Assembly: GCA_017885655.1 (NCBI GenBank)
Contig: JAFNFQ010000008.1
Location: forward strand, 44,895 to 95,993
Direction of reading: 5' to 3'
Length of the DNA: 51,099 nucleotides
Source: Methanobacteriota archaeon
GTDB lineage: Archaea; Thermoplasmatota; Thermoplasmata; RBG-16-68-12; JAFNFQ01
Of this stretch, positions 1 to 9,257 are shown in pieces. The position numbers were made by a program, and so were the translations under genes. Within the stretch, counting starts at the first letter, position 1. Each line of letters starts with the position of its first letter. The notes beneath the pieces are model-generated. The model did not search any database. It was given only the letters and a program-made list of their open reading frames with translations, and was not told the origin of the DNA.

Positions 1-210
1 GGTTTTGAGGACGCAGAAGGCGTAACCCCCGAGGGACGAGGAATGTCGAGCAAAAGCTACGATGACAATCGGCAGGCTGACTATGGACACGCAATAATTC
101 GCGTTTGGGAGGTGAAGAGCCCACCTTCGGAATACCACACAACGCATAAGGTTTCTGAGCTGGCACTGGTCCTCAAGATGCTGGAGATTCAAAGGTCGGG
201 TAAGGCCTAG
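1..210 (+). CDS. 3' end of an unidentified CDS truncated by the window edge
   Basis: Frame 1 is open from base 1 to TAG at 208-210 (GFEDAEGVTPEGRGMSSKSYDDNRQADYGHAIIRVWEVKSPPSEYHTTHKVSELALVLKMLEIQRSGKA*); not in the ORF track because of the missing start. Confidence 0.45.
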   Translation, partial: GFEDAEGVTPEGRGMSSKSYDDNRQADYGHAIIRVWEVKSPPSEYHTTHKVSELALVLKMLEIQRSGKA

Positions 211-259
211 TGTTGTGGTCGCCTTGTCCCGTTCCCTCTGGTTCGAGTCACTCAAGACT

Positions 260-3200
260 TCAGTTGATGTAGCCTCCCTCGATTCTCGGCACAACCAAGG
301 GGTCGTACGAAATGAACTGTGCCGTGACCTCAGCAATGGTGAAGCCGCCTTCGATTGCCCTGTAGGAAACTGTGAAGTTGAAGCTCCAGTCGATCGCATT
401 TACAGGGCCGTCACTCACTGGACTCCAGATGTTCATCGAACCCCAGGGATAGGTGCCGCAGGCAGTTGTGTTGGCCTGAGGCGAGATTCCGCCGTCATCA
501 TCTCTCAGACATGCCAGACTGGCGCTTATGCGTGTCCCGGCGTTCTTTGGATAACCCACAATAAGGCGATCTACAGTGTTGAATGGATATGTGCCCCAAG
601 GCGTTCTCACTCTGTTCGTCGCCGGGTTATAGTGCGCCTCTGGTCCGAGGCCGTTGTTGTACTTGTAGTGTATTGTGTCTACGTTGTAGTAGCTGTCGTG
701 CCAGACGAACATCAGGTCGTCAGTGCCTGGATCCATGGCATAGGCGAGCCATTCCCCGACGAGGGGGTCTATGCCGCCCCAGTCTTTCAAGGAACCTTTC
801 GCATTCTCGTTTATCAGCGTGGCGACTGTGTTAACCCAGTTCATGTTGGTGTCTGACGGTTGGTGAACTATCAACCACTCCGCCCAGCCCATGAATTCGC
901 TCACTGAATGGTTGTTTGGCGCTTCCCTGAGATGCAGCGGGCTGTCGATGAATAGGAGATTGGAGACCACGTTGAGCCAGAGCGCCATCATCTGCATCTT
1001 TGCCTTCTTCAAGGGAGTCTGGGGCTTTGGCGGATCAAGGTACGCGCAGACGTCCGCCTTCGTGTGGACATCCGTGAAGACGGTCGAGCGGGTTCTGATG
1101 GCGTCCACCCATTCTTGCCTTATGCCCGGATGGTCTTGGCGGGGAACCGTTACAGTGCACTCGTACTTCCAGTACCCTTGGGTTCTGGGGGAATTTCGGT
1201 GGAGAATGGCAGTGACGTTGATTACGGTCGGCGGGACGTTCTGCACCACCACGTACTCGCTGTCGCTGCCCTTTCCGTTGAACTGGTCGGTTACGTTGAG
1301 ATAGACCGTGTAGTTGCCGTCATCACCATAGACCCACCACGTCGAATTGACCTGATGGAACGTGTTGCGGTAGCCAGAGGGGAGCCAGTATGAGGCCATG
1401 TAGTTGGGCCCCCGACCCGTCATGTTGTCGTAGTAACCGAAGTTCCATACGACGTTGAACGTATCGTTCCAGCTGGGGTCATAGAAGGACCCATTGACGG
1501 AGAAGGGAAGTCCCTCTCGTACAGTGTGGGTGTTGATGTTAGCAGTCACTGTGGGGTCGACATTCTGGACGTTGATTACAGTGCAAGCGGAACCGACACT
1601 GAACTGATCCGTGACGTTGAGACAGGCCGTGTAGTAAGCTTTCTTGCCGTAGGCGTGAGTGACCGGGTCCATGACATGGTGCGTGTTTCCGTAGCCCGGA
1701 CCGGGATGGAAACTGCCCCCCGGCTTGAAACCGTCGCCGAAATCCCATGTGGCGACGTGCGTGTCGTTCCAGCTCGGGTCGTCGAAATAGCCGTCAAACG
1801 TTACTTCTGATCCTTCTGGCACAGTAGCAGGGTCCACAGTCATTTGGACCGTGGGAGCCACGTTCGTTACATTGACGTACTTGGTTACATTTGCCGTGTA
1901 TCCGTCGTTATCTTCTACTGTGAGGGTGACGCCATATAACCCTGCATGGCCAAAAGAAAAGGTTGGATTCTGTTGAGCGCTCGCTCCTTCTCCCGCAAAG
2001 TTCCAGTCCCAGGCCACGATGTAACCATCAGTGTCATAGGAGAGATCAATGAAGGAGATATTCTGGCCTTCCTCCGGCTTCAATGGCCACCAGCCGAAGT
2101 CCGCAACAGGCCCGCCACATGCGGTTGTTCCGGAGCCCGAACTCCCGTTGTCCTTGATGGACCAGAAGTAAGGATAGTTGTACGGAGGGACAAGCATGGG
2201 CCCCATGCCGAAATAAGAACTCAACACATTCACCTCGAGTTTGTAGTCGCCATCGATGTCCCCTAGTACGGGGGATGACTTTACGTCATCGCCAAGATAG
2301 TTGACGAAGAAACGGTCAATCACACTGCCGTCCGAACCGTTAAGGAGATAGACAGAGCCCTCCAAGGCCCCGAACCCAGCATCTGTCCCCACATAGACGC
2401 CCATCTCCTCTCCCGAGCTCGGCAGGTAGCCGGTTCTTCGCACGTTTGCGCGGAAGAATGGCCAAGTCATCTCCCAACGAGAAACGTTCGACCTGACTGC
2501 AAGAGCAGGGGAGGAATCCACGAGAGCTTCATGTTCAGTCTGGAAGCTCCAGTCCAACTCGCCAGACACTGCGTTTCTGGATCTCACTTGGTCGCCGAAA
2601 CCGATAACAACCTCCAAATCTCCATCCGCGTCAATGTCCCCAATCGCTGGTGAGGAAATATATTCTCCTGCCGGGTCCGAACGAGACCACATGACCTCCA
2701 GACCTGGTGGGGTCCTGGTGGAGTTCCACTGGAGGGCATAGAATGTGGGATTCAGTCCCCCAAAGGGGATGTTTCCGACGAATACCTCCAACTGATCGTT
2801 ATCGTTCACGTTCGCCACCGCCACCGAAGCTATCACAGGGCCTGTGGGGAACGATGAAAGAATCGTCCCGCTCTGTCCGTCAATCACGTAGACGTATCCA
2901 TTAAGAGAGCCGATAACGACATCGAGGTCACCATCAGCATCAGCGTCCGCAATGGCAGGAGTGGAATAGTCCGTGAGCCGAATCTCCGGAATCCCGCCCA
3001 CCGTCGTTAGATTCGCAAACCACAATAGGTCCCAATTGACCCCCTCTTGCCCCAGCTCTCCATTGTAGTAGAGGTCTCTCCAGTAGCTGAGATCGGTGTC
3101 GATGTAGTCGACCAAATGAATTCCGTTATTCACACCGTCCTGCAGTCCTTGAAACGCGTAAACCATGGTCGTCATGGAATCAAAAGCGATGATTTCAAGA

Positions 3201-3823
3201 CCATTTATGGAAGGATCCGTGTCCCCCACCGCCACCGAGCTACGTCCCCAATGTAGACCGTCATCAAAGGAGACGGGAGGATTGGGAAATGTCCACACGA
3301 ATCCTCCTGTTGCAGCCTTCAATACCTCCAAGGTGCCCCCCGTAGTTACCCCCACCATTTCCTCAGCACCGTCTCCATCCAAGTCAGCGACCGCCACGGA
3401 TGATGAGGCTGTGGAGCTTTCCGTATCCTCGAGCCAACGGTACGACCCATCGTCTGCCATCATCGAGTGCCAGACCCCTTCGGGCCACTGTTCTCCGAAG
3501 AAGCGCTCGTAGTCCTCGGTCGTGCTTGGATCCGGGTACCATTCGTCGCTGCCCACGAGCACATCGAGATTGCACGAGTCGTTTGCGCGCACCAATCCGG
3601 CAGACGGAGAGATGAGCAATTCATAGAGTCCACCTTCGCCAAACGACTTGTTCCAATGCGGCACAAGTATTCCATTGATGCTCTTGCCAGGCATCCCGGC
3701 CTCAGCCCTCTCAGGAATCATTACCAAGAGCGTTCCAACCACTAACACACCGGCCAGCCACAGCGCAATTGCCCGTTTCACATGAATCCCCCGAATACAA
3801 TGGGATTTACATGATGTTATCAA
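260..3823 (-). CDS. Large secreted FG-GAP/VCBS repeat protein with PKD domains and a C-terminal GYWK module
   Basis: N-terminal hydrophobic signal (RAIALWLAGVLVVGTLLVMIPERAEA); repeated D-x-D-G-D (DLDGDGAEEMVG, DADADGDLDVVIG, DIDGDYKLEVNV); PKD-like segments (DTDGYIVAWDWNFAGEG...LTVEDNDGY). True start may be internal (VKRAIAL). Confidence 0.85.
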   Translation of the reverse strand: MITSCKSHCIRGIHVKRAIALWLAGVLVVGTLLVMIPERAEAGMPGKSINGILVPHWNKSFGEGGLYELLISPSAGLVRANDSCNLDVLVGSDEWYPDPSTTEDYERFFGEQWPEGVWHSMMADDGSYRWLEDTESSTASSSVAVADLDGDGAEEMVGVTTGGTLEVLKAATGGFVWTFPNPPVSFDDGLHWGRSSVAVGDTDPSINGLEIIAFDSMTTMVYAFQGLQDGVNNGIHLVDYIDTDLSYWRDLYYNGELGQEGVNWDLLWFANLTTVGGIPEIRLTDYSTPAIADADADGDLDVVIGSLNGYVYVIDGQSGTILSSFPTGPVIASVAVANVNDNDQLEVFVGNIPFGGLNPTFYALQWNSTRTPPGLEVMWSRSDPAGEYISSPAIGDIDADGDLEVVIGFGDQVRSRNAVSGELDWSFQTEHEALVDSSPALAVRSNVSRWEMTWPFFRANVRRTGYLPSSGEEMGVYVGTDAGFGALEGSVYLLNGSDGSVIDRFFVNYLGDDVKSSPVLGDIDGDYKLEVNVLSSYFGMGPMLVPPYNYPYFWSIKDNGSSGSGTTACGGPVADFGWWPLKPEEGQNISFIDLSYDTDGYIVAWDWNFAGEGASAQQNPTFSFGHAGLYGVTLTVEDNDGYTANVTKYVNVTNVAPTVQMTVDPATVPEGSEVTFDGYFDDPSWNDTHVATWDFGDGFKPGGSFHPGPGYGNTHHVMDPVTHAYGKKAYYTACLNVTDQFSVGSACTVINVQNVDPTVTANINTHTVREGLPFSVNGSFYDPSWNDTFNVVWNFGYYDNMTGRGPNYMASYWLPSGYRNTFHQVNSTWWVYGDDGNYTVYLNVTDQFNGKGSDSEYVVVQNVPPTVINVTAILHRNSPRTQGYWKYECTVTVPRQDHPGIRQEWVDAIRTRSTVFTDVHTKADVCAYLDPPKPQTPLKKAKMQMMALWLNVVSNLLFIDSPLHLREAPNNHSVSEFMGWAEWLIVHQPSDTNMNWVNTVATLINENAKGSLKDWGGIDPLVGEWLAYAMDPGTDDLMFVWHDSYYNVDTIHYKYNNGLGPEAHYNPATNRVRTPWGTYPFNTVDRLIVGYPKNAGTRISASLACLRDDDGGISPQANTTACGTYPWGSMNIWSPVSDGPVNAIDWSFNFTVSYRAIEGGFTIAEVTAQFISYDPLVVPRIEGGYIN

Positions 3824-3938
3824 GTATGAGAATTCCGGTAACGAAGTATTTACACGGGGGAGGAAATATGTACAAGTCTTTCGTTTCTGTGAGTTCGAAT
3901 CAAATCTCGCAGTCTCTGCTGAAGCCGCGATCCCTAAC

Positions 3939-3989
3939 TGTAGTGTATCAGGACATGTGGCCGCCTTTGTTATCAGGACATATGTCCGC
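3939..3989 (+). repeat. IS left terminal inverted repeat
   Basis: TGTAGTGTATCAGGACATGTGGCCGCCTTTGTTATCAGGACATATGTCCGC. Confidence 0.9.
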
Positions 3990-4891
3990 TATTGAAGCTT
4001 GATTGCGGCCTTCCTCATCAGCTTTCTGTCGTTGTAGACCTCAGAGGGCGTCTTCCACTCGATGCCTCCGTGCAGCCTCTCCCTGTTGTAACCTCTCCTG
4101 AACAGCCACAGCTCCCGCTTGAAGTGCGAGAGTGACCGGAACCTCTTCTGGGAGATCAGCTCCCTGAACAGAACTCCATGGAAGTTCTCCAGCTTCCCCC
4201 GCCCACGCGGGTTGTACGGCCTCCCGTAAATGATGCGGATGCCCTGCTCATCGCAGAACCTCTTGAAGTCCCCCGCTATGAAGCATGTCCCGTTGTCAAC
4301 ATACACCGCCTTCGGACGCCTCCCGTTCCTGAGAGCCCACCAAAGGCAGTTCACCGCCTCCGCCGCCCTCTTTTTCCTGTAGGCGCGTGACATCACGAGA
4401 TAGCGCGACCTGTCGTCCAGCAAGTTGAAAACGTAGACCTTCCCCACATCGGCGATCCGGAATTCGTACACGTCGTACTGCCAGAGGGAGTCGACGTGAT
4501 AGCGCTGGAACCGCTTCGAGGGCTTGGGCTTCCTCTTCACGCGGACCATCATGCCGTTCCTGACCAGGACACGATGGACAGTCCTCCAGTGCATCCTCAC
4601 TCCCGTCCTGGCGAGGTAGGCGTGGATCCTCTTTGCGCCCCAAGTGGGATGCTTCCTCTTCATCCGGAGGATGCGGTCCTCTATTCGCCCGGCAGTCTGG
4701 TTGGGGCTACGGTCAGGTTTCCTGGACAGGTACCGGAGGCCCTCCACTCCCGTCTCTCGATATCGCTTGCACCACCCTCGCAGGGTTCTCTCGGAGATCC
4801 CGAAGACCCTGCAGATGTCCTCCGTCCGAACGCTCCCCTCGATGTGCTGCCTGACCGCGCGTAGCCTGAACCTCACGTCCTCCCTGACCAT
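3989..4891 (-). CDS. IS transposase (HTH plus DDE integrase core)
   Basis: HTH-like N-terminus (VFGISERTLRGWCKRYRETGVEGL); integrase-core motifs FNLLDDRSRYLV, AVYVDNGTCF, GRGKLENFHGVLFRELI, consistent with D-D-E. Confidence 0.92.
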   Translation of the reverse strand: MVREDVRFRLRAVRQHIEGSVRTEDICRVFGISERTLRGWCKRYRETGVEGLRYLSRKPDRSPNQTAGRIEDRILRMKRKHPTWGAKRIHAYLARTGVRMHWRTVHRVLVRNGMMVRVKRKPKPSKRFQRYHVDSLWQYDVYEFRIADVGKVYVFNLLDDRSRYLVMSRAYRKKRAAEAVNCLWWALRNGRRPKAVYVDNGTCFIAGDFKRFCDEQGIRIIYGRPYNPRGRGKLENFHGVLFRELISQKRFRSLSHFKRELWLFRRGYNRERLHGGIEWKTPSEVYNDRKLMRKAAIKLQ

Positions 4892-4908
4892 GGAAAACCG
4901 CCGCCAGG

Positions 4909-4959
4909 GCGGACATATGTGTTGATAACAAAACCGGCCATATGTGTTGCTACTCTACA
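4909..4959 (-). repeat. IS right terminal inverted repeat
   Basis: Reverse complement TGTAGAGTAGCAACACATATGGCCGGTTTTGTTATCAACACATATGTCCGC matches the left end without gaps. Confidence 0.9.
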
Positions 4960-5009
4960 CCTAACAAAGGCTTATCTATCCGCTGAGTCGATGCAGAACA
5001 TGGAGAACG

Positions 5010-8000
5010 ATGTCGAGATTCGGAAGGTCAAAGACACTGTTGGGCAGTATGTTGTCGTGTCTGGTTTCCTTCTCCTTTATGACACTAATCATATTGGCGC
5101 TGGCTCTCATCGATGTCCCGCAGCCCGCCACTGCGTTCCCGATTCACGTTCAACCCGATCTCAGGCTCACTGCAGGAATGAAACCCATGGAGATCAAGAT
5201 AGTAGACATCAACTACGACGGCCTCCCCGATCTGTTAACAGTGAATGACGATGGAAACGACGTTTCGTTCTTCTACCAGCGAACCGACAAAACGTACAAT
5301 GCAGTCCCAGACTTCAGCCTCTACATAGGCGAAACCCCGACTTCCGCGGCGGTCGAGGATCTGAACCGTGATGGCTTGCTAGACCTGATGGTAGTCGATA
5401 ACGGCTGCTTCTTTCCCACCTTGAACTGTAACATGACTATTTTCTACCAGCGCCCCGACTACTCCTATCCGCTTGTTCCAGACCAAACAGTAGGCAGGCG
5501 TGATATCCCACCGTGGCAACTGGCGGTTGCGGACTACAATTCCGACGGTCTTCTCGATGCAGCCATGTCGGGTGGAGTCAACGGCGGGGTCTTCGTGTTC
5601 CTGCAGCTCGCTTCGGGAGGGTTCCAGAACGCTCCCGACATGATTCTCAAGACGCCAGGCGTTGCGACTTTCGGTTTGCTGGGCGTGGATTTGAACAGCG
5701 ACGGCCTGGACGACCTGGCTGTTGCGAACTACCTTTCTTCGAGCATCTCTCTTTTCTACCAGAGGCACGAGCACACCCTTCCGCTTTTTCCGGACCTGAA
5801 TCTTTCGTCGGGCGACGGGCCGATTCTCATAACACCGGGAGACTTGAACGGCGACGGCCTCGTAGACCTCGTCGTCACCAATGGCAAAGAACACACACTG
5901 TCTCTCTTCTACCAGAGAAGGAACTACACGTTCCCCGCGAGTCCTGACGTCAAGATAGCGACTGGCGGGACTGGCCTCTTTGCGCCCATGCATTCAGCGA
6001 TAGGTGACTTGAACGATGACGGTCTGGATGACATAGTCGTGACCCGCCTATCAGGAGGACTCGCCTCGGTATATCTTCAGCTTCCGGGCGGCACATTTCC
6101 CTCGAGCCCCTCCTTTGATCTCGACGCCGAGGCAAGTTGTGAAGTCGCTATTGGAGACCTGAACGGAGACGGACTCAACGACATCGCGATGGCGACGTAT
6201 CCCGTTCCCCCCGCGGAGGACGTCTACATATTCTATCAGGAACCTTCTGGGCTTCATCCGCTCACATCGCTGAGCGTAGGCGAACCAAGAGTTGACGGGG
6301 CCCTCACGCTCGTCACTTCATCGACACCCATCTCATTCGATGCGGTCGACCGGAGCGGCGCAGGTATAGCGGCGACATACTACCGCATCAATGGTGGGCC
6401 CTGGCAGACGTATCAGAAAGGCTTCATGCTCAATCTCTTCGTGGAAGGGGTCAACACTCTCGATTTCTACTCGGTCGATAACTCGAGCACCGTGGAACCC
6501 GCGAAGACGAAACTGCTTGCCGTGGACAACACTCCGCCTGCCACGACCGTCTCGATGGGAAACCCTCATTTCCAATCGTCCGATCTCTGGATCTCCCCTC
6601 TTACGAACGTTTCGCTTTCCGCGGTCGACGGTCCATCATCCGCTGCGGGAGTGAACATCACGACGTACAGGACATGGAATTTATCGGGATGGTCTCCGTG
6701 GTATGCTTACTCAGGTTCTTTCACGCTCATTGCCGAGGGAATGGACTTCGTCGAGTTCCGGTCAGACGACCTACTCGGCAACACCGAGGCCACCAAGAAT
6801 GTCAGCATGACTGTGGACGGGTCGCCGCCAACGAGCTTCATCTCAGCGCCTTTCATCGCGAACGGGAGCAGGGCACTGAGCTTCGCAGCCATGGACGCGG
6901 GCGTCGGCGTCTCGTCGACGCGATTCTCAGTCGATGGAGGCCCATGGCGAGACTACTCCAACGTGGTCTATCTGCCTGGAGACGCAGACCACCGGGTGCT
7001 TTACAGCAGCGAAGACCTCCTAGGCAACGTCGAGCCAGTGAGAATCGCGTTCTTCCAGAAGAGTTCGGTAGGGCCCTTGACGTCCCTGCAGGCGGGAAGC
7101 CCGAGCTTCGGCTCCCTTCCCATTTTCGTGACGTCGTCCACTCCACTCTATCTGCTGGCTCAAGACCAAAGCGGTTCGGGGACCAATCGCACAGTGTACA
7201 ACGTGGATGGCGGCCCATGGAGAGACTATTCTACTTCTTTCACCCTTGGCGGTGAAGGGGCTCACGAGGTCGGTTACTATAGCGTGGACAATCTCGGACA
7301 GCAGGGATCGACTGAGATGTCGATGCTCGTGGTGGACGACACTGGCCCCGACGCAATACTTATCGATGGAGGGGGAGCGCATGTGACCCGCGATGGCAAG
7401 CGATTCGCCGCCCACTCATCCACGTTCATTCTGGATGCGAAAGAGGGAGGAGTGCTGCCTGTTGGTCTCGATAGCGTCACGTATCAGCTGTGGACGGCTT
7501 TGGGCTGGTCTCCGTGGACATCGTTCTCATCGCCTTTCCCGTTCGGACAGCCGGAGGGCGTGCGTTGGGTTAGATACTACGCGACTGACTTGCTCGGCAA
7601 TTCCGGCGTGGCGAGGAATGAGAGCGTTGTGGTCGATGACACGCCACCAGTGTCCACGCTCACTATAGGGCAACCATATCACGAAGGGGCGCAGAGGTTC
7701 GTGACATCTTTCACCCCATTCTCGTTCATCTCCTCCGATGCTGGAGCGCTACATGTCGGGCTGAACGCCACGCTGTTCCGAACGTGGAACCAAGGATGGA
7801 CACAGTGGGCCGAATGTCGTTCGACATTCCACTTAACGGGAGAGGACGGCGTCAGATATGTGGAGTTCTACTCGGTGGATCTGCTTGGCAACGAGGAAAC
7901 ACAGAGAAACGTAACTCTGATGCTTGACAACACTCCCCCCGCCACGACGATCGAACCCGTAGCTGGAGAGTTCACGACGGACACAATTCTCACACTCCTC

Positions 8001-8516
8001 GCGACAGATGGCGGCAGCGGCGTCAACCGCACCGAGTACAGGATAGATGGCGGCGAATGGACTCGATACACTTTTGGCTTCACTCTCTCCGAAGGAGAAC
8101 ACGTCATCCACTTCCACTCGATAGACAATCTTGGGAACACGGAAGCGGAGAGGACACGAGCCATGAGCGTTCGAGAATCGCCGTCTCAAGTCGAGGTGAA
8201 CTACAAACCTCTCGTGGCGCTCGCATTCTCCATAGCGCTAATGCTCTTCGGGCTTTGGTCGGCCAAGAAGAGGCCATGGAAAGGCGGGAAGAATGGAACG
8301 GGGGCGGTGAAGGCGTTCATGATCGTCTCGATGCCCTTCGTCCTCGCGGAGGTGGCCACGGGCGTTCTCTCGCTTTCGCTCGAATCCCTCAGAATCCCGC
8401 CCATATTCGGGTTGGGCATGGGCGTGGACTGCACCGTGCTCGCGGTCGGGCTTGTCGCCATGATTGCGAGATTGGCGTGGAAACGCGAGAACGAGGAGGA
8501 GATGTCCTCCGGCTGA
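5010..8516 (+). CDS. Large FG-GAP/VCBS repeat surface protein with OmpL47-like repeats and C-terminal transmembrane segments
   Basis: FG-GAP-like repeats (DINYDGLPDLLTVND, DLNRDGLLDLMVVDN, DLNGDGLVDLVVTN, each followed by FYQR); at least six repeats of the form YR(I/V)(N/D)GGPW..Y...F.L...G.....YSVDN.GN.E......VD.TPP; hydrophobic C-terminal segments. Confidence 0.85.
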   Translation: MSRFGRSKTLLGSMLSCLVSFSFMTLIILALALIDVPQPATAFPIHVQPDLRLTAGMKPMEIKIVDINYDGLPDLLTVNDDGNDVSFFYQRTDKTYNAVPDFSLYIGETPTSAAVEDLNRDGLLDLMVVDNGCFFPTLNCNMTIFYQRPDYSYPLVPDQTVGRRDIPPWQLAVADYNSDGLLDAAMSGGVNGGVFVFLQLASGGFQNAPDMILKTPGVATFGLLGVDLNSDGLDDLAVANYLSSSISLFYQRHEHTLPLFPDLNLSSGDGPILITPGDLNGDGLVDLVVTNGKEHTLSLFYQRRNYTFPASPDVKIATGGTGLFAPMHSAIGDLNDDGLDDIVVTRLSGGLASVYLQLPGGTFPSSPSFDLDAEASCEVAIGDLNGDGLNDIAMATYPVPPAEDVYIFYQEPSGLHPLTSLSVGEPRVDGALTLVTSSTPISFDAVDRSGAGIAATYYRINGGPWQTYQKGFMLNLFVEGVNTLDFYSVDNSSTVEPAKTKLLAVDNTPPATTVSMGNPHFQSSDLWISPLTNVSLSAVDGPSSAAGVNITTYRTWNLSGWSPWYAYSGSFTLIAEGMDFVEFRSDDLLGNTEATKNVSMTVDGSPPTSFISAPFIANGSRALSFAAMDAGVGVSSTRFSVDGGPWRDYSNVVYLPGDADHRVLYSSEDLLGNVEPVRIAFFQKSSVGPLTSLQAGSPSFGSLPIFVTSSTPLYLLAQDQSGSGTNRTVYNVDGGPWRDYSTSFTLGGEGAHEVGYYSVDNLGQQGSTEMSMLVVDDTGPDAILIDGGGAHVTRDGKRFAAHSSTFILDAKEGGVLPVGLDSVTYQLWTALGWSPWTSFSSPFPFGQPEGVRWVRYYATDLLGNSGVARNESVVVDDTPPVSTLTIGQPYHEGAQRFVTSFTPFSFISSDAGALHVGLNATLFRTWNQGWTQWAECRSTFHLTGEDGVRYVEFYSVDLLGNEETQRNVTLMLDNTPPATTIEPVAGEFTTDTILTLLATDGGSGVNRTEYRIDGGEWTRYTFGFTLSEGEHVIHFHSIDNLGNTEAERTRAMSVRESPSQVEVNYKPLVALAFSIALMLFGLWSAKKRPWKGGKNGTGAVKAFMIVSMPFVLAEVATGVLSLSLESLRIPPIFGLGMGVDCTVLAVGLVAMIARLAWKRENEEEMSSG

Positions 8517-8836
8517 GCTGCAAGGTGTTTCGGCAAGTTCGGGACATACTCATACGAGCAATCTTAGACAATAAAGCTGTCCTCCTAGAGCGTGGACGGT
8601 TACATTCTTCCGCAGAGAATTGTCCCAGGTCGGTCTGCCGTCTGTCATCAGTTCTCGGGCTCATTCATGACATGGGTTTACAGCGGTTCCGCTTTCGCAA
8701 CCCTTAACAATGTACTTCCCAGACCGCGGCTGGAATCATCTGATGACTTCCCCGTGGGGTTCATACCATCCCTAATAGAGTAGGCGCAAGTCTGCCTCAA
8801 TCGATTACTCAGCGTGTATGACGTGAACATCACGCC

Positions 8837-9053
8837 AGTTCGATATCATGTTGTTATCAGCTTGGTATCAAGTTGGTAAGAGGTTGGTCCGGGCAACCTT
8901 CGAAGCGAACGCACGTCCTGTCCGGAACGAGCACTTGACGAAGATGGTACGAGCATGGTACGAGGGTGGTACGACCATGGTACGAGCATGGTACGAACAA
9001 TGATCGAACAACGCTCGAACAATGGTCGAACATCGGACGAACAACGCTCGAAT
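8837..9053. repeat. Two blocks of degenerate 11-bp tandem repeats
   Basis: 8837-8891: five units (agttcgatatc/atgttgttatc/agcttggtatc/aagttggtaag/aggttggtccg). 8944-9053: ten units (atggtacgagc/atggtacgagg/gtggtacgacc/atggtacgagc/atggtacgaac/aatgatcgaac/aacgctcgaac/aatggtcgaac/atcggacgaac/aacgctcgaat), CGA at the same position in all ten. Confidence 0.85.
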
Positions 9054-9257
9054 CAGAGCTTCCTCAAGGATTGTCATGATACACTTTGACAGACAGGAAA
9101 CGGCGTAGTGGCCAGGACCGAGCGATCTCGAATCACCCTTGAAGTATGACAGAATCTTGGCGGCGGTATTGCAATATCCAGTCCGTGCCGGAAAGCAGGA
9201 AGCCTTCGAGTCGACTTCGACCAACTCCTTTTAAGGCTGTCTCCCCATTGCGGCACG

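Larger units (their letters stand above)
3939..4959 (-). mobile_element. Insertion sequence with single DDE transposase (IS481-like by architecture)
   Basis: 51-bp imperfect terminal inverted repeats at 3939-3989 and 4909-4959 (about 42/51 identical, ungapped) flanked by direct repeats CCTAAC at 3933-3938 and 4960-4965. Confidence 0.9.

Noticed and set aside
8868-9224. 118-aa - strand ORF with an apparent 11-aa repeat (ALFVRCSTIVR/ALFDHCSYHAR...)
   Set aside because: The peptide periodicity is a by-product of the 11-bp DNA repeats (33 bp = 11 codons); no credible protein features.
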